NCBI GenBank assembly: GCA_023405135.1
Contig: JAEXYZ010000014.1
Coordinates: 1 to 51,249 of the forward strand
Source: Bacillota bacterium
Lineage (GTDB): Bacteria; Bacillota; Bacilli; Bacillales_A; Planococcaceae
Direction of reading: 5' to 3'
DNA: 51,249 nt
The position numbers and the translations under genes are program-made. The notes below the pieces were generated by a model. The model had not been told where the DNA came from. It was given only the letters and a program-made list of their open reading frames with translations, and ran no database searches. Positions 8,758 to 17,058 of the stretch are shown piece after piece; position 1 is the first letter of the stretch; each line of letters starts with the position of its first letter.

Positions 8758-9961
8758 AAAATGGGACGATGACAAAATTGAACAACTACTTTCAAATGTA
8801 CCAAAGATTCATGATCATCGTTCTAAAGATGATGTCCTTCAACGTTTAAAGGATGATGGTGTTGATGAATTGCTTCTAAATAAAAAAACAAAGCAAAAAA
8901 AGTTTTATTGGGTACCAATTTTAATATCAGCGGCTGCTTTATGTTTGCTAGCTATTGTGTTCCCTTCCATAATGGGAAAAATGAATTCTAACGATTCAGC
9001 TGAAGAAAGTGCAAAATTGGAATCAAACATGTTAAAAAGCGAGGAAGAAGATGTTTTTGAACAAATTAACAGACAAGACAATTCAATAAATACATTGTCT
9101 GCTGATATAGTGGATTTGAAAACCGCCGTATATCCGGAAGAAACAGAAGGAAAAACAGTTTTTAAACTTGGCCTAGCAAGTGATGATGCAGATAGTGTTC
9201 CAGTAACAGTATTAATTCCAAATGAAAAAATAAAAGAAGACTTTGGTGATAGTAAGCCAACAGGTGTAGAGCTTTATAATCAATATGCATCACAATTTAA
9301 TGAAGCGGCAATAGGATTTGCAGATTATCATCCTTATGTAGGGGAATTTTCAGAGCAAGACAAACAAGTGATTCATAAACTACCAGATAGCCAGCAATAT
9401 GATAATGGTGAAGCTTCTTACGCTGTATATAACGCATCTTTAGTTGATACATTTAGCAATAATTATGATGAGGTTGCATTTGTTAATGAAGAAGGGAATG
9501 CTGTTGAATTTAGTCAAGTTGGAGAAACAAGTAAACCTCTCCAATTAAAAAATGAACAAACACAATATAATTATTTTAAATATACACATTCAGATGGTTC
9601 CCAATATTTAATGCCAAACTTCAGAGCTGTTTATCCGACTGTTGAAGAGGCGATTATAGGAATGAAAGAAGAGACAAATGATATTTATAAATCAGTTATA
9701 TTGCCAAATGTTGATTTTGAAGTTTCAGTTGAAGGCGATATAGTAACAGTCAAATTTACTCAGCAATTGGATTTAATGGCCTTTGATCAAGGTCAAGCGA
9801 TGCAAATGATTGAAGGAATACTTCTTACTGCATCTAGTTTTAATAAGCAAGTGCAATTCGAAAATATCGTGCAAGTAGAATGGCAAGGTTTTAATTTTAC
9901 GAACCCTTTACCAATACCAGTCGGTGCAAATGAGGTTGACTATGGGGCAGTTTTCCAATAA
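8747..9961 (+). CDS. rsiX: Anti-sigma factor RsiX
   Basis: The 404-residue protein overlaps sigX by 11 bases and has its own strong ribosome site (AAGGAGG). An acidic cytoplasmic N-terminus (about residues 1-50, which would bind SigX) is followed by one transmembrane segment at about 53-75 and a large extracytoplasmic domain. This layout and the gene order fit B. subtilis RsiX, which sequesters SigX at the membrane. No zinc-binding anti-sigma HxxxCxxC motif is present, as expected for RsiX. Confidence 0.9.
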   Translation: MSHEKWDDDKIEQLLSNVPKIHDHRSKDDVLQRLKDDGVDELLLNKKTKQKKFYWVPILISAAALCLLAIVFPSIMGKMNSNDSAEESAKLESNMLKSEEEDVFEQINRQDNSINTLSADIVDLKTAVYPEETEGKTVFKLGLASDDADSVPVTVLIPNEKIKEDFGDSKPTGVELYNQYASQFNEAAIGFADYHPYVGEFSEQDKQVIHKLPDSQQYDNGEASYAVYNASLVDTFSNNYDEVAFVNEEGNAVEFSQVGETSKPLQLKNEQTQYNYFKYTHSDGSQYLMPNFRAVYPTVEEAIIGMKEETNDIYKSVILPNVDFEVSVEGDIVTVKFTQQLDLMAFDQGQAMQMIEGILLTASSFNKQVQFENIVQVEWQGFNFTNPLPIPVGANEVDYGAVFQ

Positions 9962-10013
9962 GAAGTTGTTGAAAGGAACTTGTTTTCAAAAGGATTTTGT
10001 TTAAGTAAGGTTC

Positions 10014-10042
10014 TTTACAATTAGTTATTTTGAAACTATAAT
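10014..10042 (+). promoter_or_regulatory. Sigma-A promoter of the ribU leader
   Basis: TTTACA (10014-10019), 17-base spacer, TATAAT (10037-10042). It places the transcription start just upstream of the FMN riboswitch. Confidence 0.75.
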
Positions 10043-10072
10043 AAATACTGTATTAAAAATTTAATATTGATT

Positions 10073-10241
10073 CATCTTCGGGGCAGGGTGTAATTCCCGA
10101 CCGGCGGTAATAGGAGCTGTAATTTCTGACCATTGACTTGGAAGATTTTACGAAAAGCTTTTTCAGCCCGCGAGCCACAATTTGTGTGCAGGATTTGGTG
10201 TGATTCCAAAGCCGACAGTATAGTCTGGATGGGAGAAGATG
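10073..10241 (+). promoter_or_regulatory. FMN riboswitch (RFN element)
   Basis: The conserved RFN core is plain: CATCTTC (10073-10079) pairs with GAAGATG (10235-10241) as helix P1. Inside are GGGGCAGGGTGTAATTCCCG, ACCGGCGGTAATA, AGCCCGCGAGC, GGATTTGGTGTGATTCC and AAAGCCGACAGTATAGTCTG. It binds flavin mononucleotide and switches off the downstream riboflavin transporter when FMN is abundant. A short reading frame at 10133-10354 lies within this RNA and is not a gene. Confidence 0.97.
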
Positions 10242-10395
10242 AAGGTACAGTCTTTATTCGTAATGAAAACGAAAGTTGTACGTTACTAGTATCGACAATA
10301 CTTTTTGTATTGGCTATGCTTTATTTGAGTATTCATTTTAAATACTCTTCTTAATCGTGCAATTTTCAAAAACATTTTCAATGTGCCTATTTTCT

Positions 10396-10424
10396 CCCTT
10401 ACGCTTTTGCGTAAGGGATTTTTC
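10396..10424 (+). terminator. Expression-platform terminator of the FMN riboswitch
   Basis: CCCTTACGC (10396-10404) and GCGTAAGGG (10409-10417) form a perfect stem with a TTTT loop and a following T-rich run. It lies between the aptamer and ribU and is the likely FMN-induced terminator. The antiterminator partner was not traced with certainty. Confidence 0.85.
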
Positions 10425-10494
10425 ATTTAAATACGAAGAAAATGACTGTCCTTTCTTCTTGCTAAGTTGAATCAGCAAAGAGGAGAGATTTTGT

Positions 10495-11073
10495 ATGAAA
10501 AACCAAAAGCTTAAGTTGCGTTCTTTTGTAACTATTGCGATGTTAAGTAGTATTTCTTTCATTTTAATGCTACTGAACTTCCCACTACCATGGTTCCCTG
10601 TATTTTTACAAATTGACTTTAGTGATGTGCCTGCTTTAATTGCAGCAATTACGATGGGACCAATGGCTGGTATTTTAGTAGAATTATTTAAAAATATTTT
10701 AGATTGGATATTTTCCGGAACACCAACTGGGGTACCAGTAGGGCATATGGCGAACTTCGCTACAGGAATTTTATTCATTTTACCTGTTTATTACATTTAT
10801 AAGAAGGTTCCTTCGTTAAAAGGATTAATGATTGGTTTAATCGTAGGTACGCTCACAATGTCAATCGGTATGAGTCTACTTAACTATGTTGCATTTTTAC
10901 CGATGTACACATATTTCCTTGGTTGGGGTACTTTCGATATGAAAGAAACGATCGTTTTAGGTATTTTACCGTTTAATATAATAAAAGGAATTATGCTCAT
11001 GGTTGTCGCAGTATTGCTTTTCCGTACGATGAAAGTATGGATCGAAAATCAAAGAGCTCAGTACTTATTGTAA
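10495..11073 (+). CDS. ribU: Riboflavin transporter RibU (ECF transporter substrate-binding subunit)
   Basis: RibU is the membrane S-component that binds riboflavin and works with the shared EcfA/EcfA'/EcfT energy module encoded elsewhere. The 192-residue product has about six hydrophobic helices. The segment FPLPWFPVFLQIDFSDVPAL and the helix GPMAGILVELFKNILDWI are characteristic of the RibU/YpaA family. ATG 10495 follows AGGAGAG. The upstream FMN riboswitch confirms the role. B. subtilis ypaA lies in the same region, upstream of fer. Confidence 0.95.
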   Translation: MKNQKLKLRSFVTIAMLSSISFILMLLNFPLPWFPVFLQIDFSDVPALIAAITMGPMAGILVELFKNILDWIFSGTPTGVPVGHMANFATGILFILPVYYIYKKVPSLKGLMIGLIVGTLTMSIGMSLLNYVAFLPMYTYFLGWGTFDMKETIVLGILPFNIIKGIMLMVVAVLLFRTMKVWIENQRAQYLL

Positions 11074-11090
11074 AAATTCCTATAAATATA

Positions 11091-11133
11091 AACTGTTCAT
11101 TAAGCTGCAAAAGGCTTTTTGAACAGTTTTTTT
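11091..11133 (+). terminator. Rho-independent terminator after ribU
   Basis: AACTGTTCA (11091-11099) pairs with TGAACAGTT (11120-11128), followed by a run of T. An inner smaller stem (AAGC...GGCTTT) lies in the loop. Confidence 0.85.
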
Positions 11134-11301
11134 ATTGTTAAAGAAATTACACTATCGTTGCATTAAATTTTTCTTCTACTGTCAAGAAGATAATGAAAAA
11201 TTTTCTTTTATTGGGATTTTTTGTTTTGTAGACATAAAAAAATCCTTATAATTAGGTGGAAGGTACAATGTCCTGTCCAAACCTAATTACAAGGAGAATC
11301 T

Positions 11302-11808
11302 ATGGACAAGATTAACACAAAAAACGTATTTAAGGAATACTTGAATGCGTTAGATGAAAAAATTCTATTAAAAATGGCGGACTCTCTTAAACTCGATAAG
11401 TATGCAAAAAAATTAGATACCCTAATGTTCGCAAAATTATTTATTTACGCAGAATTAATGGAAATTCCTAGCCTTACCGAAATTAGTTTTGAATTAAATC
11501 ATCAACAGCTTTTACAAAGTGAACTTGGATTAAAAAGTATCAGTACATCCCAACTATCAAGAAAACTAAGAGATATTCCCCCAACAATTTTTGATGCATT
11601 GTTACGCCATTTGATTCAAAAAGTTAGACGGACATATGGTTATCATCGAGCAAACAAAGTGTTGGAGAAACTTTATATTATCGATTCTTCTACGATTACA
11701 CTGGGATTATCGCAACATCCATGGGCGCCTAAAAATCGTTTTACAGGTGGCGTGAAGATGCATGCGCGTACCCTCTATCATTTTTTCTATTTTAGCCGAA
11801 TTCATTAA
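11302..11808 (+). pseudogene. Truncated IS4-family transposase
   Basis: The 168-residue frame begins with an intact N-terminus (MDKINTKNVFKEYLNAL, with AAGGAG upstream) and runs through the first catalytic Asp region (LEKLYIIDSSTITLGL) into GGVKMHAR, as in IS4-type DDE transposases. It then breaks off into an unrelated tail (about the last 15 residues) at a 26-bp palindrome. The other catalytic residues are missing, so it cannot be active. The left end of the element probably lies near 11230, where AATTAGGT (about 11251) and ACCTAATT (about 11281) form an inverted repeat just before the ribosome site. It separates ribU from glnR, which are not neighbours in B. subtilis either. Confidence 0.8.
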
Positions 11809-11829
11809 GACTGAATATTCAGTCTTAAT
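11804..11829. repeat. Perfect 26-bp palindrome at the break in the transposase
   Basis: ATTAAGACTGAAT (11804-11816) is followed immediately by its reverse complement (11817-11829). It overlaps the artificial stop codon of the truncated transposase and marks the deletion or insertion junction. Confidence 0.8.
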
Positions 11830-12229
11830 AATGAAGTATGTTAATTCCACTATATATAGAAATTTGACTTTTCATTTTTATTTTTGTGCAATGCTAGTGA
11901 AGAAATTATAAAATAACGCTTAGTGGATAACCGTTTGGAAAAAGTAAATTCTACCTCTAGCGAAAAGCCCCCACTCCCCTCGAGGTCGCGTCACTACCTT
12001 CCCACGTGCGCGTGCAAACTCGTCAGGTCCCGCAAGCAGCTGTCGGGGCTAAGCAGGGCGCTTGCGCTTTTGTTCTACATTTTTATGTGAAAAGCTAAAA
12101 TTAACAGAATTTTAGAAATAAGGTCGAAGTGCCACGGTGAAAAATTCTATTTATTGCTGTGAAAATTCTAGATAATGTTGAATTTTCACTCTTATCTAAA
12201 AATGAGATAAATGAAATCTAAATTCCATA
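11830..12229. other. Intergenic remnant upstream of glnR
   Basis: No gene is seen. It holds the GC-rich block described separately (11961-12070) and, nearer glnR, repeated GTGAAA(A)ATTCTA words (about 12137 and 12159). The second forms a perfect 10-base stem GTGAAAATTC (12159-12168)/GAATTTTCAC (12180-12189). The latter could be a terminator-like hairpin or mobile-element debris. Confidence 0.45.
11961..12070. repeat. GC-rich intergenic block, candidate dispersed repeat
   Basis: By direct count 71 of 110 bases are G or C, in a window that is otherwise strongly AT-rich. It contains self-complementary words: GCAAGC ... GCTTGC, GCGCTTGCGC, and the near-palindrome CACGTGCGCGTG. It has no open frame of note. 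Similar GC-rich intergenic blocks with GCGCTTGCGCTTTT ends occur, from memory, in several Bacillales genomes, so this is probably a repeated non-coding element; I cannot confirm copy number from one window. Confidence 0.5.
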
Positions 12230-12246
12230 TGTTATTTTTTCTAACA
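12230..12246. promoter_or_regulatory. GlnR/TnrA box upstream of glnR
   Basis: TGTTA (12230-12234), 7 bases, TAACA (12242-12246) is an exact match to the TGTNA-N7-TNACA operator. It lies just upstream of a TATTATAAA -10-like element (12256-12264). This fits feedback repression of glnRA by GlnR when glutamine is abundant. Confidence 0.9.
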
Positions 12247-12306
12247 TGGTATTGCTATTATAAATAACGTAGTTTAAAATAATGCTATGAAAGGGAGGAG
12301 ATGTCG

Positions 12307-12702
12307 ATGAGTCGAGAGTTTCGAAGAGCAATGCCGTTACTCCCTATTAGCATGGTAATGCAATTAACGGAGTTAACTGCGAGACAAATTCGATATTACG
12401 AGGAACATAAACTAATCGAACCTGCTAGATCAGAAGGTAACCGCAGAATGTTTTCATTAGATGATGTAGATGCATTGTTAGAAATTCGGGAACTTCTTGA
12501 CCAAGGAATTAACATGGCAGGGATAAAAAAAGTGTTTGATATGAGAAAAAACAACAATGTCAAATCTTCTAACAAATTATCGATTTCAGATTCTGAACTC
12601 CGTGCAATATTGCGTGAGGAAATGCAACAAGCACAAATAATGCAAAAGGCTTCATTAAGACAAGGGGATTTATCTCGCTTTTTTCAAGTAAAAGGTGAGT
12701 AG
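12307..12702 (+). CDS. glnR: Glutamine-responsive MerR-family repressor GlnR
   Basis: GlnR represses glnRA and other nitrogen genes when bound by feedback-inhibited glutamine synthetase. The N-terminal MerR-type winged helix reads MPLLPISMVMQLTELTARQI followed by RYYEEHKLI and SEGNRRMFS; the C-terminal tail ending RQGDLSRFFQ is the region that senses glutamine synthetase. ATG 12307 is chosen over ATG 12301 because GGGAGGAG ends at 12300, giving a 6-base spacing, and because the B. subtilis protein aligns there. It gives 131 residues. glnA follows 37 bases downstream. Confidence 0.95.
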   Translation: MSREFRRAMPLLPISMVMQLTELTARQIRYYEEHKLIEPARSEGNRRMFSLDDVDALLEIRELLDQGINMAGIKKVFDMRKNNNVKSSNKLSISDSELRAILREEMQQAQIMQKASLRQGDLSRFFQVKGE

Positions 12703-12739
12703 ATTATATTAACTTAAATTTATAGGAGTGTGGAAAAAG

Positions 12740-14074
12740 ATGGCTAAGTACACAAAAGAAGACATTAAACAAATTGTGAAAGATAAAGGCGTAAAATATA
12801 TTCGTCTACAATTTACGGATATTTTAGGCACAATTAAAAACGTAGAAATTCCATTAAGTCAATTAGATAAAGCTTTGGACAACAAAATGATGTTCGATGG
12901 TTCTTCAATAGAAGGTTTCGTACGCATCGAAGAATCTGATATGTATTTACAACCAGATTTAGATACGTTCGTAATTTTCCCTTGGACTGCTGAAAAAGGT
13001 AAAGTTGCACGTCTAATCTGTGATATCGTAAATCCAGATGGTACTCCATTTGCTGGTGACCCACGTTCAAACTTAAAACGCGTTCTTGCTAACATGGAAG
13101 AGTTAGGCTTCACAAGCTTCAACTTAGGGCCTGAGCCAGAATTTTTCTTATTCAAATTAGATGAAAAAGGTAATCCAACATTAGAATTAAATGATGACGG
13201 AGGTTACTTCGACTTAGCACCAACTGACCTTGGTGAAAACTGCCGCCGTGATATCGTGCTAGAACTTGAAGAAATGGGCTTTGAAATCGAAGCTTCTCAC
13301 CATGAAGTCGCTCCTGGACAACACGAAATTGATTTCAAATATGCAAATGCTGTTGAAGCTTGTGATAATATCCAAACATTTAAACTAGTTGTTAAAACAA
13401 TTGCACGTAAACATGGTTTACACGCTACATTCATGCCAAAACCATTATTCGGTGTAAACGGATCTGGTATGCACGCAAACCTTTCATTATTCAGCGGTGA
13501 CAAAAACGTATTCTTTGATGAAAGTGCAGATTTACAACTATCAGAAACAGCACGTCAATTTATGGCTGGTATCATGAAACACGCAAAAGCGTTCACAGCA
13601 GTTACGAACCCATTAGTAAACTCTTACAAACGTTTAGTACCAGGATACGAAGCACCATGTTACATCGCTTGGTCTGCTCGTAATCGTTCACCATTAATCC
13701 GTATCCCAGCTTCTCGTGGTCTATCAACACGTATCGAATTGCGCTCAGTTGACCCATCAGCTAACCCATACTTAGCTTTAGCTGTTCTTTTAGAAGCAGG
13801 GTTAGATGGTATCCGTAACGGTTTAACACCACCAGCACCAGTAGATCGTAACATTTATGTTATGAACGCTGCTGAGCTAAAAGAAAATGGTATTGACAGC
13901 TTACCAGGTTCTTTAATTGAAGCACTTGCTTACTTAGAACAAGATGAAGTAATTAAAGCTGCTCTTGGCGAACACATCTATTCTAACTTCAAAGAAGCAA
14001 AAGAAATTGAATACGATATGTTTAGAACTGCTGTTCACCCATGGGAACGCGATCAATACATTAAAATGTATTAA
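12740..14074 (+). CDS. glnA: Glutamine synthetase, type I (GSI-alpha)
   Basis: It makes glutamine from glutamate, ammonia and ATP, and in its feedback-inhibited form signals to GlnR and TnrA. The 444-residue length equals B. subtilis GlnA. Family signatures are present: FDGSSIEGF near residue 52-60, the ATP-binding region KPLFGVNGSGMHANLS, and NPLVNSYKRLVPGYEAPCY. The adenylylation-site region of GSI-beta is absent, as in Bacillus. ATG 12740 aligns with the B. subtilis start (MAKYTKEDI); AGGAG at 12724-12728 precedes it. Codon use is clearly more biased than in its neighbours, consistent with high expression. Confidence 0.97.
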   Translation: MAKYTKEDIKQIVKDKGVKYIRLQFTDILGTIKNVEIPLSQLDKALDNKMMFDGSSIEGFVRIEESDMYLQPDLDTFVIFPWTAEKGKVARLICDIVNPDGTPFAGDPRSNLKRVLANMEELGFTSFNLGPEPEFFLFKLDEKGNPTLELNDDGGYFDLAPTDLGENCRRDIVLELEEMGFEIEASHHEVAPGQHEIDFKYANAVEACDNIQTFKLVVKTIARKHGLHATFMPKPLFGVNGSGMHANLSLFSGDKNVFFDESADLQLSETARQFMAGIMKHAKAFTAVTNPLVNSYKRLVPGYEAPCYIAWSARNRSPLIRIPASRGLSTRIELRSVDPSANPYLALAVLLEAGLDGIRNGLTPPAPVDRNIYVMNAAELKENGIDSLPGSLIEALAYLEQDEVIKAALGEHIYSNFKEAKEIEYDMFRTAVHPWERDQYIKMY

Positions 14075-14085
14075 TTTTTAAAGAC

Positions 14086-14116
14086 AAAACCGTCTCTTAA
14101 TTGAGGCGGTTTTTTA
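14086..14116 (+). terminator. Rho-independent terminator after glnA
   Basis: AAAACCGTCTC (14086-14096) pairs with GAGGCGGTTTT (14103-14113), followed by more T. Confidence 0.9.
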
Positions 14117-14236
14117 TTTTACATATAAGGCTGCTACCGTTTGCTTGATATTATCTAGCTATAGCCTCTCATGATATTTGATTCGATTCATATAATATGT
14201 AGTAAAATGAATCGAAGTCGACAAGGAGAGTAATAG

Positions 14237-14938
14237 TTGAACAAAAAAATAATATCTTATAGTTTAATGTTCATTTTAGCAATTGCTATTAGTTATAGTG
14301 TCTTTACAAACTTTTTTCAAGATAAAAATAAAGGAAATGAATTGAGTGCAGAAAAGCAAATTCAATCTTCAACAACGATGGAAGAAGAGCAGCCTATTAT
14401 TGATGGACAAGCAGATTCCATAATGAATGGATATTTGGAAATAGAAGAGGAATTAGCTGAGAGCAGTGATTTTGAATTAGGATATGATGAACATGGGCAT
14501 AGCGAACAACAACCTGAAATACGAGAACTATCAATCCCTGCACCTGATTTTAAGTTGACGACATTGACTGGCGAAACAGTAAAACTTTCTGATTATCGAG
14601 GGAAGAAAGTGTTTATTAACTTTTGGGCAACTTGGTGTCCTCCTTGTAAAGAAGAAATGCCTCATATCCAACAGTATTATGAAAAGTCAGCAAAGGACGA
14701 TGTTGTGATACTCGCAATTAACGAGGATTCAAAAGGGAATCGTGATGCAATTCAACAATTTGTCAATGAGTATAGCTTATCTTTTCCCATTCTTCTTGAT
14801 GAGACAGGGGATGTTTCGATTACATATGAAATTCTCACTCTTCCTACGAGTATGATTATTAATGAAGAAGGAGTAGTAGTTGAACAAATAATTGGCCCTG
14901 TTACAGAAGAGATGTTACATGAAAAGTTGGGAAATTGA
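14237..14938 (+). CDS. Membrane-anchored thioredoxin-like thiol-disulfide oxidoreductase (TlpA/ResA family)
   Basis: The 233-residue product has an N-terminal hydrophobic anchor (about residues 7-26), a long acidic linker (about 30-100, including EEEQ, EIEEELAESSD and YDEHGHSEQQPE), and a TlpA/ResA-type thioredoxin domain. The active site is WATWCPPCKEE, with cis-Pro region LTLPTSMIINEEG. It would act on protein disulfides outside the membrane. The CPPC site and the long acidic linker set it apart from ResA (CEPC) in this window. Start is TTG 14237 because AAGGAGAG (14223-14230) is 6 bases upstream. It is a single-gene unit ending at a terminator shared with fabI. Confidence 0.85.
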   Translation: MNKKIISYSLMFILAIAISYSVFTNFFQDKNKGNELSAEKQIQSSTTMEEEQPIIDGQADSIMNGYLEIEEELAESSDFELGYDEHGHSEQQPEIRELSIPAPDFKLTTLTGETVKLSDYRGKKVFINFWATWCPPCKEEMPHIQQYYEKSAKDDVVILAINEDSKGNRDAIQQFVNEYSLSFPILLDETGDVSITYEILTLPTSMIINEEGVVVEQIIGPVTEEMLHEKLGN

Positions 14939-15019
14939 TGAAAGGTGCGTAAAAAGTAATTATATGGACTCCATATATAAGTAAAAGTCTCTTATAGAGG
15001 AGCAAATGTAAAGTTAATA

Positions 15020-15056
15020 AAAAGTCCAATTCAAACTGTTGAATTGGACTTTTTCT
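15020..15056. terminator. Bidirectional terminator between convergent genes
   Basis: AAAAGTCCAATTCAA (15020-15034) and its exact complement (15039-15053) form a 15-base stem with a 4-base loop. A/T runs on both sides let it serve the upstream plus-strand gene and fabI on the minus strand. Confidence 0.9.
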
Positions 15057-15079
15057 AGTTTTAGACGGTATCGAAACTT

Positions 15080-15856
15080 TTATCCCATAATATTGTAACC
15101 AGAATCTACATAAATTGTTTCTCCAGTTACACCACGTGAAAGATTACTTAACATAACAAGCGTCATGTCAGCTACTTCTTCTTGATTTGTATTACGTTTA
15201 AGTGGTGCAGTCTCTTCAATTTTATGAAGTATTGTGTTAAAACTTGGTACGCCTTTTGCAGCTAATGTGCGAATTGCACCTGCTGAAATTGCATTAACAC
15301 GAATATTTTCAGCGCCAAGATCAGCCGCAAGATAACGCATTGCTGCTTCAAGTGCAGCTTTTGCAACACCCATTACATTGTAGCCATCAAGTACTCGTTC
15401 AGCACCTAAATAACTCATCGTTACAATTGACCCACCTTCAGTCATATAAGGGCGAGCTGCATTTGCAACGGCTACTAAAGAATAAGCACTTGTATCCTGA
15501 GCAAAAGCATAGCCTTCACGTGTCGTTTCTACAAAGCGATTTTTTAAATCTTCTGCATGGGCAAAAGCAACAGAATGAACGATGCCGTGGATCGTGCCAA
15601 ACTGTTCACCGATTTGTGCAAAAGCTTTTGCGATACTTTCATCACTGTTTACATCACATTCAACGACTGCAGTATTGTGTTCTGTATAATCAGCTAAAAC
15701 CTTTTCGATTTTACTTTTTGAACGCTCTTTTCGATAAGTAAAAATAACGTTAGCGCCAACTTCTAACAGTCTTTTTGCGATTCCCCAAGCTATACTTCTT
15801 TCATTCGCAACGCCCATAACAACAACGTTTTTTCCTTTTAATTGCAATACGTCCAT
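15080..15856 (-). CDS. fabI: Enoyl-[acyl-carrier-protein] reductase (NADH/NADPH) FabI
   Basis: It reduces the trans-2-enoyl group in the last step of each fatty acid elongation cycle. The 258-residue short-chain dehydrogenase begins with the FabI-type nucleotide site (VVMGVANERSIAWGIAK). It carries the catalytic pair of tyrosines and lysine at Tyr149, Tyr159 and Lys166 (SYLGAERVLDGYNVMGVAKA), the Tyr-x6-Lys spacing of FabI. ISAGAIRTLAAKGV is also diagnostic. A FapR-like box lies 37 bases upstream of its start. The start follows AAGAGG. Confidence 0.96.
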   Translation of the reverse strand: MDVLQLKGKNVVVMGVANERSIAWGIAKRLLEVGANVIFTYRKERSKSKIEKVLADYTEHNTAVVECDVNSDESIAKAFAQIGEQFGTIHGIVHSVAFAHAEDLKNRFVETTREGYAFAQDTSAYSLVAVANAARPYMTEGGSIVTMSYLGAERVLDGYNVMGVAKAALEAAMRYLAADLGAENIRVNAISAGAIRTLAAKGVPSFNTILHKIEETAPLKRNTNQEEVADMTLVMLSNLSRGVTGETIYVDSGYNIMG

Positions 15857-15892
15857 TTAATAAACCTCTTTTCTATGAAAATAATATCAGTT

Positions 15893-15911
15893 ATTAGTAC
15901 CAACTACTAAT
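15893..15911. promoter_or_regulatory. FapR-type operator of fabI
   Basis: ATTAGTACCAACTACTAAT (15893-15911) matches the FapR consensus ATTAGTACCTGATACTAAT at 16 of 19 positions, including both arms. It overlaps a possible minus-strand -10. FapR represses fatty acid synthesis genes, including fabI in B. subtilis, and is released by malonyl-CoA. Confidence 0.8.
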
Positions 15912-15960
15912 TATGAGTTTAACAGTTCACTATATAAAAATCAATGTCTATATAGGTACC

Positions 15961-16005
15961 TTGCATAACAAAATAGTTGACCACTATATTGTTATGCAAT
16001 ATACT
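15961..16005 (+). promoter_or_regulatory. Sigma-A promoter overlapped by a 39-bp dyad (candidate PadR operator)
   Basis: TTGACC (15977-15982), 17 bases, TATACT (16000-16005) form a near-ideal promoter for the padR gene. A dyad of 17-base arms with one mismatch, TTGCATAACAAAATAGT (15961-15977) and 15983-15999, is centred on the -35 element and fills the spacer. Position and symmetry suggest autorepression by the PadR protein. Confidence 0.75.
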
Positions 16006-16060
16006 ATATTTATCTATCTTGTAAAACATAGTAGTACTAGGTTGAAAAGGGGGTTTTGGA

Positions 16061-16390
16061 GTGTCTATTCGAAGCCAACTACTAAAAGGTATTTTAGATG
16101 GTTGTGTACTTGCAATAATTGAAGAGGAAGAAGTTTATGGTTATGAATTATCAAAAAAGTTGCAGTTAGAGGGGCTAGAAGATGTAAGTGAAGGAACAAT
16201 TTATCCAGTGTTATTAAGACTACAGAAAAATCATTTTATTATTGGAGAAATGAGACCTTCCCAAACTGGACCTAATCGCAAGTATTATTACATAACTGAG
16301 GAAGGGAAACTGGCGCTGGAAATAATACGTAAGGAATGGATTCAGTTAGCAGCACCAATCTCAAAAATCCTAGGGAGTGATGAAACATGA
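16061..16390 (+). CDS. PadR-family transcriptional regulator
   Basis: The 109-residue winged-helix protein has the PadR signature: LLKGILDGCVLAII, VYGYELSKKL, SEGTIYPVLLRLQK and PNRKYYYITEEGK. PadR proteins are usually repressors of a neighbouring transporter or membrane gene and often of themselves. It starts at GTG 16061 after AAGGGGG and overlaps the next gene by ATGA (16387-16390). The 39-bp dyad over its promoter is the likely operator. The inducing ligand is unknown. Confidence 0.9.
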   Translation: MSIRSQLLKGILDGCVLAIIEEEEVYGYELSKKLQLEGLEDVSEGTIYPVLLRLQKNHFIIGEMRPSQTGPNRKYYYITEEGKLALEIIRKEWIQLAAPISKILGSDET

Positions 16391-17058
16391 CGTTAACTGT
16401 GAAAGAGCTTATTAAACAAAATAATGAGAAGCGAAAACTACTTTTACCTGAAAATGAAATTTACTATGAAAATTTATTAATCTATATTCGTTCCAATTTA
16501 TTTCGGAAAGAGCGTGCAACTGAAGAAATTTTATTAGAAATGCTTGATCATCTCTTGGAAGCACAGAAAGATGGGAAATCTGCTGAACAAGTATTTGGCA
16601 AATCTCCACAGCAACTTGCAGAAGAAATTATTGAATCACTACCGAAAGAATCCGTAAAGGAAGTTATGGAATTCGCCTTTGAAAATATTTTAACTTTATT
16701 TGGTTGGTTTTTAGTTGTATGGGGCTTTTTACCACTAATATCTAGAGAAGCCCGAACAATTTATACTGGAACAGCAGCTATTTCAGCATTGTTACTTGTG
16801 GGAAGTTTATTTCTTACCGTGTACTTTGTTTTTGTCTTGATAAAGAAAGATGCTTTCAATCGTAAAAAAAACAAGGGGAGTGTATTATGGGGGATTGGCG
16901 TTTTAATTGGTTCTATATGGGCGCTTATATTTTTCATAAATATTTCCCTTAAACCTCTTGGACTGAGTATACAAATAAATGAATATACTGGATTCGGACT
17001 TGGCTGTTTCTTTTTGTTAGCAGCTTATATTATGAAAAAATCACGTGAAGCAAAATAG
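16387..17058 (+). CDS. HAAS/DUF1129-like four-helix membrane protein paired with PadR
   Basis: The first 95 residues are soluble and helical (YYENLLIYIRSNLFRKERAT and AEEIIESLPKES), a pattern seen in the HAAS/DUF1700/DUF1129 group that commonly accompanies PadR regulators. About four transmembrane segments follow (near residues 98-118, 128-152, 163-186 and 197-215). Start codon overlap with padR implies coupled translation. These two-gene modules are thought to respond to membrane or envelope conditions, but no function can be stated. The exact Pfam family is uncertain. Confidence 0.7.
   Translation: MTLTVKELIKQNNEKRKLLLPENEIYYENLLIYIRSNLFRKERATEEILLEMLDHLLEAQKDGKSAEQVFGKSPQQLAEEIIESLPKESVKEVMEFAFENILTLFGWFLVVWGFLPLISREARTIYTGTAAISALLLVGSLFLTVYFVFVLIKKDAFNRKKNKGSVLWGIGVLIGSIWALIFFINISLKPLGLSIQINEYTGFGLGCFFLLAAYIMKKSREAK

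Noticed and set aside
10133..10354. 73-codon open frame upstream of ribU
   Set aside because: It lies within the FMN riboswitch RNA; the sequence constraint is structural, and there is no ribosome site.
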